From the NCBI RefSeq assembly GCF_028890485.2, contig NZ_JARCHV010000001.1, positions 310,001 through 374,000 of the forward strand: a stretch of 64,000 nucleotides of DNA, read 5' to 3'. The position numbers were made by a program, and so were the translations under genes. Shown piece after piece: positions 21,529 to 29,732 of the stretch. A model generated the notes under the pieces. The model was given only the letters and a program-made list of their open reading frames with translations. It was not told where the DNA came from and searched no databases. The first letter of the stretch is position 1, and each line of letters starts with the position of its first letter. The DNA comes from Planococcus sp. SK3692 (GTDB taxonomy: Bacteria > Bacillota > Bacilli > Bacillales_A > Planococcaceae).

Positions 21529-22523
21529 TCAGGCATCTCCATTTTAAAGTGTTCGTAAGCAAGAGGCGTCACAGTGCGCCCTCTCGGCGTCCGTTGAATA
21601 AAGCCAATCTGCAATAGATACGGTTCATAAACATCTTCAATCGTCGTCGATTCCTCGCCGATGCTTGCGGCGATCGTATCCACACCGACAGGCCCACCGC
21701 GGAAACGGCTGATCATGCCGGTGAGTAGCTTGTGGTCGATATGATCCAGGCCAAGCGGGTCGACTTGGAGCATCTCGAGCGCTTGCTCGGCCATTTCAGT
21801 CGTGATCGAGCCATTGCCGCGCACCATCGCGTAATCGCGCACCCGTTTCAATAAGCGGTTCGCGATACGCGGGGTGCCACGGGAACGGCGTGCGATTTCA
21901 ATGGCGGCATGCGGGTCGATATCCGCTTCGAATAAGGCGGCGCTGCGTTCGACGATATCCGTCAAAGCTTCAGTGTCGTAATACTCGAGCCGTGACAACA
22001 CGCCGAAACGGTCGCGAAGCGGTGCCGATAATGCTCCGGCACGCGTGGTCGCCCCAATCAAGGTGAACGGCGGCAAATCAAGCCGAACCGAACGTGCAGT
22101 CGGTCCTTTTCCGACGACGATATCGAGGCAGAAATCCTCCATCGCCGGATACAGCACTTCTTCGATCGAACGGTTCAAACGGTGAATCTCATCGATGAAC
22201 AACACATCTCCCGGCTCGAGCGACGAAACGATCGCCGCTAAATCGCCAGGACGTTCGATCGCGGGGCCTGATGTCATCTTCACGCCGACTTCCATTTCAT
22301 TGGCGATGACGGTCGCGAGTGTCGTTTTCCCGAGACCCGGCGGCCCGTAAAGCAGCACATGGTCAAGCGATTCGTTGCGCATTTTTGCCGCTTCGATGAA
22401 AATCTCCAAGTTGTGCTTTACTTTCTGCTGGCCGATGTATTGCGACAAACGCTGTGGCCGCAACGATTGTTCAAAGCGTTCATCAAATTCCGAAATTTCG
22501 CCGTCAATGATGCGTTCTTCCAT
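21525..22523 (-). CDS. ruvB: Holliday junction branch migration ATPase RuvB
   Basis: A 332-residue AAA+ motor. Walker A is [12 protein letters not shown], Walker [12 protein letters not shown], sensor 1 [10 protein letters not shown] and the arginine-finger region [11 protein letters not shown]. The winged-helix C-terminus (about 255-330) includes [18 protein letters not shown]. It drives branch migration with RuvA. It lies 16 bases after ruvA and is coupled to queA; no ruvC is expected, since Bacillota use RecU. Confidence 0.97.
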
Positions 22524-22539
22524 GGCGTTCGCCTCCTCG

Positions 22540-23136
22540 TTAAGTTTGTTTCAATAATAATTGAAGAGCTTTTTTCATATAGCCTTCCGTGTCGAGCTCC
22601 AAGCCTTTCAATTGGGGCTTCACTTTCGTGATCTCGCGTTCCGAATAGCCGAGCGCGGAGAGTGCAAGCATCGCTTCTTCGAGCTCCGACTCGTCGCCGC
22701 CGAACAAATCCGGCTGGCCGGCTTCCGCGTATGATTCCCCGAAGAAATCGGTCAACTTGCCTTTCAAGTCCAAAATCATCTGACGGGCCGTTTTCTTGCC
22801 GACGCCAGGGAATTTCACCAAATACTTCTCGTCTTCCTGCTCGATCGCTTCGATGACGAATTGTGGTTGGCCGGATGCCAAAATCGCCAAAGCACCTTTA
22901 GGACCGATGCCAGACACGCTGATGAGCTTGCGGAACAATTCCCGCTGCTCGAGCGTCGGAAAGCCGAACAAAAACTGCGCGTCTTCTCTTACGTGGTGAT
23001 GGACAAAAATCTGCAGTTCATCCGATCCGAATGAATACGGGTTTGGGGCAAAAATCTGCCAGCCGACACCCTGCTGTTCCACTACTAAATATTCAGGCGT
23101 CACACGCGTGACTTGGCCTTTTATGTAATCGTACAT
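22540..23136 (-). CDS. ruvA: Holliday junction DNA helicase subunit RuvA
   Basis: A 198-residue tetrameric junction-binding subunit. The N-terminal OB fold (1-62, [20 protein letters not shown]) is followed by tandem helix-hairpin-helix motifs ([16 protein letters not shown] and [20 protein letters not shown]) and a flexible acidic linker. Domain III (about 150-198) contacts RuvB. Paired with ruvB in the same transcript. The start follows AAAGGGCGAG. Confidence 0.96.
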   Translation of the reverse strand: MYDYIKGQVTRVTPEYLVVEQQGVGWQIFAPNPYSFGSDELQIFVHHHVREDAQFLFGFPTLEQRELFRKLISVSGIGPKGALAILASGQPQFVIEAIEQEDEKYLVKFPGVGKKTARQMILDLKGKLTDFFGESYAEAGQPDLFGGDESELEEAMLALSALGYSEREITKVKPQLKGLELDTEGYMKKALQLLLKQT

Positions 23137-23310
23137 TGCACTCGCCCTTTCATTTTCAACCTATTGATTATACCATATTCCGCCCGCTCCTACGAAGAAA
23201 GCTATCCGGTTCAGCCAGACATTGCCGAGCGCCAAAAGAGCTCACCGCTGATTGAAGTTTCTCTTTATGTTAAAATGAAGTACAGCGATATGGAGCAACG
23301 GAGGGTTTTC

Positions 23311-23844
23311 ATGAAAAAGTTATATGGCGAAGAACGCCGCAATGTTTTACTGGATGAACTCAAACAGGCGGGCCGCCCGATGACCGGCAGCGAGTTGGCG
23401 AAACTCGCGCAAGTGTCTCGCCAAGTGGTGGTCGGCGACATGACTTTACTGAAGGCGAAAGGCGAACCGATCATCGCAACGAGCCAAGGCTATTTGTATT
23501 TGGACCCAAGCGGCAATAAACAAGTGAGCCGGCGCATTGCCTGCAATCATCTGCCGGAAGACACGGAAGCGGAATTGCGGTTATTGGTCGACTGCGGCGT
23601 CACGGTCAAAGACGTCTCGATCGAACACCCTGTCTATGGCGAGCTGACAGCCGGCATTCACGTCTCGACGCCGCTCGATGTTGATTTGTTCATGCAGCGC
23701 ATACGCGATACCGGCGCAAGCTATTTGCTGGAACTGACAGAAGGCACACATATCCACACCATCACGGCAGATCTTCCTGAAACGCTTACGGAAGCAGTCG
23801 AAGCGATGAAGCAGCACGGCTACTTGCTCGAAGAAGCAGAATAA
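23311..23844 (+). CDS. niaR: Nicotinate-responsive transcriptional repressor NiaR (3H domain)
   Basis: A 177-residue regulator starting at the ATG at 23311, behind GGAGGGTTTTC; a longer frame runs back across ruvA upstream DNA and is not favoured. The N-terminal helix-turn-helix (about 5-60) has RRNVLLDELKQAGRPMTG and LAKLAQVSRQVVVGDM. The C-terminal 3H domain (about 75-172) carries the three defining histidines in CNHLPEDTE, YGELTAGIHVSTP and EGTHIHTI. NiaR represses NAD biosynthesis and niacin transport genes when niacin is bound. It is encoded next to pheA as yrxA is in B. subtilis, although the nad genes are not adjacent here. Confidence 0.92.
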   Translation: MKKLYGEERRNVLLDELKQAGRPMTGSELAKLAQVSRQVVVGDMTLLKAKGEPIIATSQGYLYLDPSGNKQVSRRIACNHLPEDTEAELRLLVDCGVTVKDVSIEHPVYGELTAGIHVSTPLDVDLFMQRIRDTGASYLLELTEGTHIHTITADLPETLTEAVEAMKQHGYLLEEAE

Positions 23845-23846
23845 GC

Positions 23847-23889
23847 AAAAATCCCCCGGACGCCAACTAAGCATCCGGGGGATTTTTTA
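23847..23889 (+). terminator. Bidirectional terminator between niaR and pheA
   Basis: A perfect 11-bp stem AATCCCCCGGA/TCCGGGGGATT (23850-23884), flanked by T runs on both strands and shared by the two convergent genes. Confidence 0.92.
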
Positions 23890-23905
23890 TATTGTCCTGA
23901 TTTGA

Positions 23906-24766
23906 TTATGAATTATACGTATAGTAGGAGCCGAGCGTCTTGACGCCGCAGCCGAGAGCCGTGAGCTCTTCGAACGCACCACGCATCATCGCCGCGTTCT
24001 CGTCTTCCAATACATCAGCGATAAAGAAGTAATTGCCAAGACCGGTCTTCAACGGCCGCGATTCAATCTTCGACAAGTTCAATTGGCGCCACGCGAATAC
24101 CGACAGCACTTGGTGCAAAACACCAGAGCGGTCGTCTTTTGGCGGCGTGATCATCAAGGTCGTTTTGATCTGCGCTTCGTGTCCCGGATCTGTCAATTTA
24201 TGGTTGCTTCTCGATAACACAAAAAAGCGCGTGTGGTTGAAATGAAAATCGTGGATGTCGCGCTGTACGATGTCCAAGCCGTATTTCTCCGCTGCGTAAT
24301 CATTGGCAATCGCCGCAATATTGCGCTCTGGCAATTCCGCCACCATTTTCGCAGCCGCCGCAGTGGAGCTGTATTGCTCAAGCGGCGTGTGCTTATAGGT
24401 GTAGTAGAGGAATTTATGGCATTGGGCCAAGGCATGCGGATGCGAATAGATCGCTTCGAACGATTCCGATCCGCGATTTTCGGGATGGACCAATAAATGC
24501 TGCTGGATCGGCGACAGCACTTCCGCCGTCACATAGAGCTCCGCTTCGTGGAATAAATAATCCACTGTCAAGGGCACTGATCCTTCGAGCGCATTCTCTA
24601 GCGGCACAACTGCATAATCGACCGTGCCATCCGCAACCGCTTCAATGCATTCGGGAATGGTCGTATACGGCATCAGCTGTTCCGTTGGAAATACTTTGGA
24701 AGCAGCCAAATGCGTAAACGACGCTTCCGGGCCTAAAAACGAAATTCTTTTTTTCTCTCTAGTCAT
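23906..24766 (-). CDS. pheA: Prephenate dehydratase
   Basis: A 286-residue monofunctional enzyme converting prephenate to phenylpyruvate. The catalytic periplasmic-binding-like domain (about 7-185) shows FLGPEASFTHLAA, VVPLENALEGSV and HNHTRFFVLS-type residues (FHFNHTRFFVLSRS, which contains the catalytic Thr). The C-terminal ACT domain (about 200-280) contains the Phe-binding signature LSKIESRPLKTGLGNYFF, so feedback inhibition by phenylalanine is expected. The ATG at 24766 is chosen because GGGGGAATGAG lies before it and the family starts here. It is followed in the transcript after pheB. Confidence 0.96.
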   Translation of the reverse strand: MTREKKRISFLGPEASFTHLAASKVFPTEQLMPYTTIPECIEAVADGTVDYAVVPLENALEGSVPLTVDYLFHEAELYVTAEVLSPIQQHLLVHPENRGSESFEAIYSHPHALAQCHKFLYYTYKHTPLEQYSSTAAAAKMVAELPERNIAAIANDYAAEKYGLDIVQRDIHDFHFNHTRFFVLSRSNHKLTDPGHEAQIKTTLMITPPKDDRSGVLHQVLSVFAWRQLNLSKIESRPLKTGLGNYFFIADVLEDENAAMMRGAFEELTALGCGVKTLGSYYTYNS

Positions 24767-24785
24767 GGACTCATTCCCCCTACAT

Positions 24786-25238
24786 TTATGACGAACCGCT
24801 TGATACCACATCGGCCGACTCAACAAAGTCGAGTTTTTTCAATTGCTGCAAGAACATGTCCAAGTCGACGTCCATCGCCGTCACATCGAGTGACAAAGTG
24901 ACGTTCGCGCGCCCTTGGATCGGAATGGTCTGGTGGATCGTCAAAATATTGCAGCCCATTTCCGCGACAGCCTGAAGCAAAGTCGCAAGCGTGCCGGAAC
25001 GATCTTCCAATTGCAGGAAGACCGTCAAGATCCGCTCTTTGACGATGGAATGAAACGGAAAAACCGCGTCACGGTATTTATAGAACGCCGAACGCGACAG
25101 TCCGGTCTGTGCGACCGCATCCAGAATGGACATGCGGTCCCGCTGAAGCAGTTTTTTCACTTCCAGCGTCTTGACCATCGCTTCCGTCAGTACATCTTCC
25201 CGCACCAGGTAATAGCGTTGTTCCGAAATATCCTTCAT
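24786..25238 (-). CDS. pheB: ACT domain protein PheB (UPF0735)
   Basis: A 150-residue protein with an N-terminal helix-turn-helix-like region ([20 protein letters not shown] and [15 protein letters not shown]) and a C-terminal ACT domain (about 72-145, [20 protein letters not shown]). The family is called PheB because it sits beside pheA in Bacillota. It lacks a chorismate mutase domain and its biochemical role is not established; amino-acid sensing is plausible from the ACT domain. The start is supported by CGGAGGGTAC. Confidence 0.93.
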   Translation of the reverse strand: MKDISEQRYYLVREDVLTEAMVKTLEVKKLLQRDRMSILDAVAQTGLSRSAFYKYRDAVFPFHSIVKERILTVFLQLEDRSGTLATLLQAVAEMGCNILTIHQTIPIQGRANVTLSLDVTAMDVDLDMFLQQLKKLDFVESADVVSSGSS

Positions 25239-25254
25239 TCAAGTACCCTCCGCA

Positions 25255-26544
25255 TCAGTCGGTGAATTCGAACTCAAATTCAAGCAAACGGACCGTGTCG
25301 CCGTTTTCTGCCCCGCGCTCGCGAAGAGCATCATCAATGCCCATTCCGCGCATTTGGCGGGCGAATCGGCGAATCGAATCTTCACGAGAGAAGTCGGTCA
25401 TCTTGAACATCCGCTCGATTGCGTAACCGGAAAGGACAAAAGCACCGTCCGGGTCGCGTGAGATATCGAATCCGTCGCCTTGCAATTCGTGCTTGTAAAG
25501 AACTGTATCCGCTGCATCCGGATCTGCCTCATCTTCCATCGGGAATTCAGGCGTCACTTCAAGCAAGTCGGCTACTGCAAACATCAGATTGTTCAAGCCT
25601 TTTCTAGACAACGCGGAAATCGGGAACACTTTCGCGTCTTCCGGCAATTTTTTGCGGAACTCTTCCAAGTTTTCTTCCGCATCCGGCATGTCCATCTTGT
25701 TCGCCACAATAAGTTGTGGGCGTTCAGTCAAGCGCATATTGTATTGCTTCAATTCTTCGTTGATGGTTACGTAATCCTCGTAAGGATCGCGGCCTTCCAT
25801 GCCCGACATATCGATGATGTGGACAATGACGCGCGTCCGTTCGATGTGGCGCAGGAATTGATGGCCAAGGCCGATTCCTTCGTGTGCGCCTTCGATCAAT
25901 CCTGGCAAATCAGCCATGACGAAGCTGCGCTGGTCTTCCGTTTGGACCATGCCGAGATTCGGGACGATCGTCGTGAAATGATACGCTCCGATTTTCGGTT
26001 TGGCTGCCGTGACAACCGACAACAACGTCGATTTGCCGACACTCGGGAAGCCGACCAAGCCGACATCCGCCAATACTTTCAATTCCAAAACGACGTTGCG
26101 CTCTAAGCCCGGTTCGCCTTTTTCCGAAAGTTCAGGAGCCGGGTTTTGAGGCGTCGCAAAACGCGAGTTACCGCGTCCGCCGCGCCCACCGCGTGCGATG
26201 ACGGCAGATTGCCCTTCTTCGACCAAATCGGCGATCGTTTCACCAGTTTCTGCGTCTTTGACGACAGTGCCCGGCGGAACTTTGATGATGGTGTCATGCG
26301 CTTTTGCGCCATGTTGGTTTTTGCTCATGCCGTGCGTCCCGCGCTCGGCTTTAAAGATGCGTTTGAAACGGAAATCCATTAGCGTACGCAAGCCTTCATC
26401 GACTTGGAAGACGATATCTGCGCCTTTTCCTCCGTCACCGCCGGCAGGGCCGCCGTTCGGTACATATTTTTCGCGGCGGAATGCTACCATGCCATCCCCG
26501 CCGTCGCCACCTTTTACATATACTTTTACGTGATCGACAAACAT
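25255..26544 (-). CDS. obg: Ribosome-associated GTPase Obg/CgtA
   Basis: A 429-residue Obg. The glycine-rich Obg fold (1-158) is recognisable from [20 protein letters not shown] and [15 protein letters not shown]. The G domain (about 159-330) has P-loop [12 protein letters not shown]3 [12 protein letters not shown] and G4 NKMD. The C-terminal OCT domain (about 350-429), present in Gram-positive Obg, has [12 protein letters not shown]. The ATG at 26544 is selected from GGAGGGATAAT just upstream. It assists 50S assembly and stress signalling; in B. subtilis it is also needed for Spo0A activation. The upstream partner is the spo0B-like gene, 1 base away. Confidence 0.97.
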   Translation of the reverse strand: MFVDHVKVYVKGGDGGDGMVAFRREKYVPNGGPAGGDGGKGADIVFQVDEGLRTLMDFRFKRIFKAERGTHGMSKNQHGAKAHDTIIKVPPGTVVKDAETGETIADLVEEGQSAVIARGGRGGRGNSRFATPQNPAPELSEKGEPGLERNVVLELKVLADVGLVGFPSVGKSTLLSVVTAAKPKIGAYHFTTIVPNLGMVQTEDQRSFVMADLPGLIEGAHEGIGLGHQFLRHIERTRVIVHIIDMSGMEGRDPYEDYVTINEELKQYNMRLTERPQLIVANKMDMPDAEENLEEFRKKLPEDAKVFPISALSRKGLNNLMFAVADLLEVTPEFPMEDEADPDAADTVLYKHELQGDGFDISRDPDGAFVLSGYAIERMFKMTDFSREDSIRRFARQMRGMGIDDALRERGAENGDTVRLLEFEFEFTD

Positions 26545-26545
26545 A

Positions 26546-27058
26546 TTATCCCTCCATCTGTGCGTGGATCTCAACTTTCGAGCGATCCGATCCGCACGCT
26601 TTACCAATTGCTAATTGCGGTGAATCCAAAATCAGTGACGACCAGTCGCCAGGACCTGACAGTTCCAGCGAAAACCGGCCATCCACTTCCATTATGTGCA
26701 GCTCTACCGGGTAAGGCCAAGCGTCGGAAAACGCTTCTTTTGCGCTCTCCGCAAATGTTTCAAGCCAGCTGCAGAGCGCCGCATCCAATTCGCGCGGCGC
26801 TCGCATGGCTTCACAAAAAACCGCGAGACGCAATTCCGGAAAACGCCAGCCAGCCGTCAATAGCCACTCTTCTGTTTCAGGCATAGAGAGTGCCGACAGC
26901 CGGCTTTGGTGCATAGCCGCTTCGGCATACGTACGAATGAGCGCCAGGGCTCTATCTGTGCGCCCTAAATCCAGATTCAATTTGATCATCTGCAGCTCAT
27001 TCAAAAAATCATGGCGCGCATGCCGAAGCGATTGTGCCACCGTTAGCCTGTCGTCCAT
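26546..27058 (-). CDS. Spo0B-like phosphotransferase
   Basis: A 170-residue protein, with ATG 27058 chosen over an earlier in-frame ATG because AAGGAAG precedes it. The N-terminal helical hairpin has [20 protein letters not shown], the SpoOB_a motif in which the histidine of RHDxxN (H16 here) receives phosphate. The C-terminal part (about 75-165) is divergent, as in other Spo0B proteins, and resembles a degenerate kinase ATP-binding fold. Spo0B relays phosphate from Spo0F to Spo0A. The obg-spo0B-rpmA order matches B. subtilis. The retained catalytic histidine suggests function, but no other sporulation gene is present in the window. Confidence 0.82.
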   Translation of the reverse strand: MDDRLTVAQSLRHARHDFLNELQMIKLNLDLGRTDRALALIRTYAEAAMHQSRLSALSMPETEEWLLTAGWRFPELRLAVFCEAMRAPRELDAALCSWLETFAESAKEAFSDAWPYPVELHIMEVDGRFSLELSGPGDWSSLILDSPQLAIGKACGSDRSKVEIHAQMEG

Positions 27059-27145
27059 AATGCACTTCCTTTTCACACACTTTTAGCCATTATACCAAGT
27101 TTCCGGCCGGATTTCCCGGCGCGGGTTTTGGCTAATCTTGTTTCA

Positions 27146-27177
27146 AAAGAAAAAGGACTGCGAAAGCAGCCCTTTTC
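27146..27177 (-). terminator. Terminator after rpmA
   Basis: The stem AAAAGGGCTGC/GCAGTCCTTTT (one mismatch) with a GAAA-type loop and following T's on the minus strand. It separates the ribosomal protein genes from the spo0B-like gene. Confidence 0.8.
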
Positions 27178-27184
27178 GTTTTTA

Positions 27185-27487
<303 letters not shown>

Positions 27488-27817
27488 CTAAGCTGTGAAG
27501 GTTATTTTTATAAAGTCTGCATATTCATGTTCAATCGTTTCCAGAGAAATGATCATAGCGCGTACCAGCAGTTGAACCTGCTCATCCGTCTTTTTGTCCA
27601 TGTTCTCCGGAAAGGCGATTTTCAAAAAACCGCTATCCGCCTGTTCGATGTCCGGTTCAATTCCCGTCAGCTCCATAATGGCGTTCACTGCCCCGAAGGA
27701 AACAGCTGAAGCCCCGGCACATACGAGATCCTGGCCGTGTTCGGCAAAATCCGCATGCCCCGACATTTCAAAGCCATGGATGTAGCTGTCGGTTTGATGA
27801 ATAGTCACCTGGATCAT
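27488..27817 (-). CDS. prp: Ribosomal-processing cysteine protease Prp
   Basis: A 109-residue protease (B. subtilis YsxB family). The catalytic dyad is visible as GHADFAEHGQDLVCAGASAV, giving H21 and C33, spaced as in the staphylococcal enzyme. It removes the N-terminal extension of L27, encoded directly downstream. Only 2 bases separate it from rplU and there is no good ribosome site of its own, which suggests translational coupling and keeps it at low level relative to the ribosomal proteins. Confidence 0.95.
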   Translation of the reverse strand: MIQVTIHQTDSYIHGFEMSGHADFAEHGQDLVCAGASAVSFGAVNAIMELTGIEPDIEQADSGFLKIAFPENMDKKTDEQVQLLVRAMIISLETIEHEYADFIKITFTA

Positions 27818-27819
27818 TT

Positions 27820-28128
27820 TTACAGGTTGATTGCATCAACAGTCAATTTCGTGAATGGCTGACGATGACCTTGTTTTTTGTGGTAGTTCTTTTTCGCTTT
27901 GTATTTGAAGACAGTGATTTTCTTGCCGCGGCCCTGTTTTTCAACTTTCGCTGTAACAGTTGCTCCTTCTACGAAAGGAACACCCACTTTAGTATCGTCT
28001 CCACCTACAAATAGAACTCTGTCAAATGTTACTGTGTCACCAGCTTCTGCGTTCACTTTCTCAACGTAGATTTCTTGGCCAGCTTCCACTTTGATTTGTT
28101 TTCCACCAGTTTCAATAATTGCGTACAT
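27820..28128 (-). CDS. rplU: 50S ribosomal protein L21
   Basis: A 102-residue L21, starting [18 protein letters not shown] behind an AGAGGAGGTGC ribosome site. It contains the family C-terminal motif [17 protein letters not shown] that contacts 23S rRNA. First gene of rplU-prp-rpmA, preceded by the L21 leader RNA and a sigma-A promoter. Confidence 0.98.
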   Translation of the reverse strand: MYAIIETGGKQIKVEAGQEIYVEKVNAEAGDTVTFDRVLFVGGDDTKVGVPFVEGATVTAKVEKQGRGKKITVFKYKAKKNYHKKQGHRQPFTKLTVDAINL

Positions 28129-28233
28129 ATCCTTGCACCTCCTCTTAGACTAAGACTCGCCTATCCAGGTGATCTTGCGATGCTTTAAGACCTGGTTCGA
28201 GCGGTTGTAGCACGGGTGCGCTACAAACATAAC
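28129..28233 (-). promoter_or_regulatory. L21 ribosomal-protein leader RNA
   Basis: The 5' UTR of rplU on the minus strand folds into a hairpin TGTAGCGC...GTGCTACA (28205-28230) followed by a CCAGGT...ACCTGG stem (28157-28190), just before the ribosome site. This matches the layout of the Bacillota L21 leader, thought to give autogenous control by L21. The structure was identified by eye and the ends are approximate. Confidence 0.8.
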
Positions 28234-28239
28234 ATTAGA

Positions 28240-28269
28240 ATAATATCATGCGGGAGAGACCCGCGTCAA
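28240..28269 (-). promoter_or_regulatory. rplU-prp-rpmA promoter
   Basis: TTGACG (28264-28269) and TATTAT (28240-28245) on the minus strand with 18-base spacing, immediately upstream of the L21 leader. The spacer contains the palindrome CGGGTCTCTCCCG. Confidence 0.75.
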
Positions 28270-28441
28270 CAGAGAACTGAAAAGAGTTGGTGATGAGCTC
28301 TTTCGATTACTGGGATTGTGGTTAAAGGAATTGAATATCGCTTCTTTACTAGTTTGTGATATTGGGAATGAAGAGTGTGGTGATGTTGCTAGTGTTTGAG
28401 TTTGCGTCATGTTGGAGCATCACCTCCCGGCTTGGGGTTGG

Positions 28442-28514
28442 CCTCTTGCCATAAGCCAAGAAGAACACTTGTCTTACAGCATCGGCACACCCTTGGCGCT
28501 GGTCGGCTTAGAGA
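28442..28514 (-). ncRNA. Candidate structured RNA core, unit 1 (diverged copy)
   Basis: On the minus strand TCTCT pairs with AGAGG (one G-U), enclosing a hairpin of 7 + 4 base pairs with loop TGTTCTT. Compared with unit 2, three pairs are changed on both sides (28453/28475, 28459/28469, 28460/28468), and three more changes leave G-U pairs on the minus strand but A-C mismatches on the plus strand. This is the informative copy for strand and structure. Confidence 0.55.
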
Positions 28515-28685
28515 TTTCTTGTCGCATGGCTTGTTTAAATTGTTCTACTTCCATATACAGTTGCCGGCTAGTGGGGGAATCGCTTCTCTATCAGGGTTTG
28601 TGATTTGAAGGATGAAGTGTGTGGCGATATTTCTTCTATTCGAGTTTACATCATTTTGGAACGTCGCCTCCCTGCTTTGGGTTGG

Positions 28686-28758
28686 CCTCTCACAATGAGC
28701 CAGAAAGAACATCTGTCTCATTGCTTCGGCTCACCCTTGGCGCTGGTCGACTTAGAGG
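28686..28758 (-). ncRNA. Candidate structured RNA core, unit 2
   Basis: CCTCT (28758-28754) pairs with AGAGG (28690-28686). Inside, CAATGAG (28723-28717) pairs with CTCATTG (28699-28693), then CAGA (28715-28712) with TCTG (28704-28701), around the loop TGTTCTT. An alternative pairing of GGTGAGCC (about 28735-28728) with GGCTCATT in the hairpin's 3' arm is also possible. Confidence 0.55.
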
Positions 28759-28929
28759 TTTCTTGTCGCATGGCTTGTTTAAATTGTTCTACTTCCATAT
28801 ACAGTTGCCGGCTAGTGGGGGAATCGCTTCCCTGTCAGGGTTTGTGATTTGCAGGATGAAGTGTGTGGCGATATTTCTTCTGTTCGAGTTTACATCATTT
28901 TGGAACGTCGCCTCCCTGCTTTGGGTTGG

Positions 28930-29002
28930 CCTCTCACAATGAGCCAGAAAGAACATCTGTCTCATTGCTTCGGCTCACCCTTGGCGCTGGTCGACTTAGA
29001 GG
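28930..29002 (-). ncRNA. Candidate structured RNA core, unit 3
   Basis: Identical in the paired positions to unit 2, 244 bases away. It carries the same outer stem, two-part hairpin and loop. Confidence 0.55.
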
Positions 29003-29173
29003 TTTCTTGTCGCATGGCTTGTTTAAATTGTTCTACTTCCATATACAGTTGCCGGCTAGTGGGGGAATCGCTTCCCTGTCAGGGTTTGTGATTTGCAGGA
29101 TGAAGTGTGTGGCGATATTTCTTCTGTTCGAGTTTACATCATTTTGGAACGTCGCCTCCCTGCTTTGGGTTGG

Positions 29174-29246
29174 CCTCTCACAATGAGCCAGAAAGAACAT
29201 CTGTCTCATTGCATCGGCTCACCCTTGGCGCTGGTCGGCTTAGAGG
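29174..29246 (-). ncRNA. Candidate structured RNA core, unit 4
   Basis: All stem positions match unit 2; the differences are in unpaired stretches (for example CGATGC for CGAAGC in the linker). Sequence beyond the outer stem (29247-29290) is unrelated to the other units. That change destroys the small reading frame but leaves the paired core intact. Confidence 0.55.
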
Positions 29247-29404
29247 TTTCATTGGTTCATGTTTGTTTAATCAGATTTTCTTTTATAGTTAGTTGCCGGC
29301 TAGCGGGGGAATCGCTTTCCCTTTAAGCGTCGAAACAAATTATCGAAATTAATTTCAGCGAAGGATAAATATCAATTCCACTATAAAATTAGAGATGAAG
29401 CGGA

Positions 29405-29560
29405 AAGGGGCGACTCTGGAGGGATCAGGACGAGCTGAAGACCCTGGACTGAGCGCTAGCGAGGGAAGCGGCTGAAGCCGGCCCCCCGGGCAGCCAAAAA
29501 CGCGACGTCCTGTCGCATCGGCTGCATGACCCGCATCCTGCGGGCCTAAAGCGTCCCCTT
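29405..29560. repeat. Palindrome-ended dispersed element, copy A
   Basis: A GC-rich 156-bp block with end arms AAGGGG (29405-29410) and CCCCTT (29555-29560). Read on the minus strand it shares with copies B and C the order ACGCTTT ... CAGCCGCT ... GTC ... GAGTCG. It shares with copy B a longer stretch containing CTTCAGCCGCTTCCCTCGCT and CCAGGGTCTTC. It carries extra internal hairpins (CCCGCA/TGCGGG and GCAGCC/GGCTGC). No coding frame is supported. Confidence 0.75.
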
Positions 29561-29685
29561 GAAGCGCACTCTCCACCATAACCCTTTTATAAGCCTATTT
29601 ATAAGTAATATCATATCAACAGAATGTCTAGCTTCCGCCCGGAGCGCAAGCCATACACTACACTTCTTCTTTATTAAGTTCTCCA

Positions 29686-29720
29686 AAACAAAAACGCCCC
29701 CGCAAATGCAGTGGCGTTTC
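29686..29720 (-). terminator. Terminator of the mreBCD-minCD run
   Basis: A 7-bp stem AAACGCC/GGCGTTT (29692-29719) with GC-rich interior, followed by TTTTGTTTTGG on the minus strand after the minD stop. Confidence 0.7.
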
Positions 29721-29732
29721 TACTATAGAATA

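Larger units (their letters stand above)
28337..29330 (-). repeat. Tandem array of four 244-bp units, candidate structured RNA locus
   Basis: Direct repeats with exact 244-bp period: equivalent points fall at 28368, 28612, 28856 and 29100. Units 2 and 3 (28612-29099) are nearly identical. Unit 1 (28368-28611) is diverged without indels in the core, and unit 4 (29100 to about 29330) changes after about 29247. A partial copy of the unit end precedes unit 1 (from about 28337). Each unit holds a conserved core on the minus strand: an outer CCTCT/AGAGG stem enclosing a two-part hairpin. Differences between unit 1 and units 2-4 keep pairing. The period is not a multiple of three, so the plus-strand open frames of about 80 codons do not join up. 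The array lies between rplU and minD, where B. subtilis has spoIVFB/FA. Confidence 0.85.

Noticed and set aside
23113-23310. N-terminal extension of NiaR
   Set aside because: The longer frame overlaps the ruvA start on the other strand. The family begins at the ATG with GGAGGG upstream.
28396-29326. Plus-strand reading frames of about 60-107 codons in each 244-bp unit, with similar translations
   Set aside because: They arise because the repeat is duplicated. The period is not a multiple of three, none has a convincing ribosome site, and the base changes fit RNA pairing on the other strand better than protein conservation.
28337-29330. CRISPR array
   Set aside because: The repeated unit is 244 bp, contiguous and without unique spacers.
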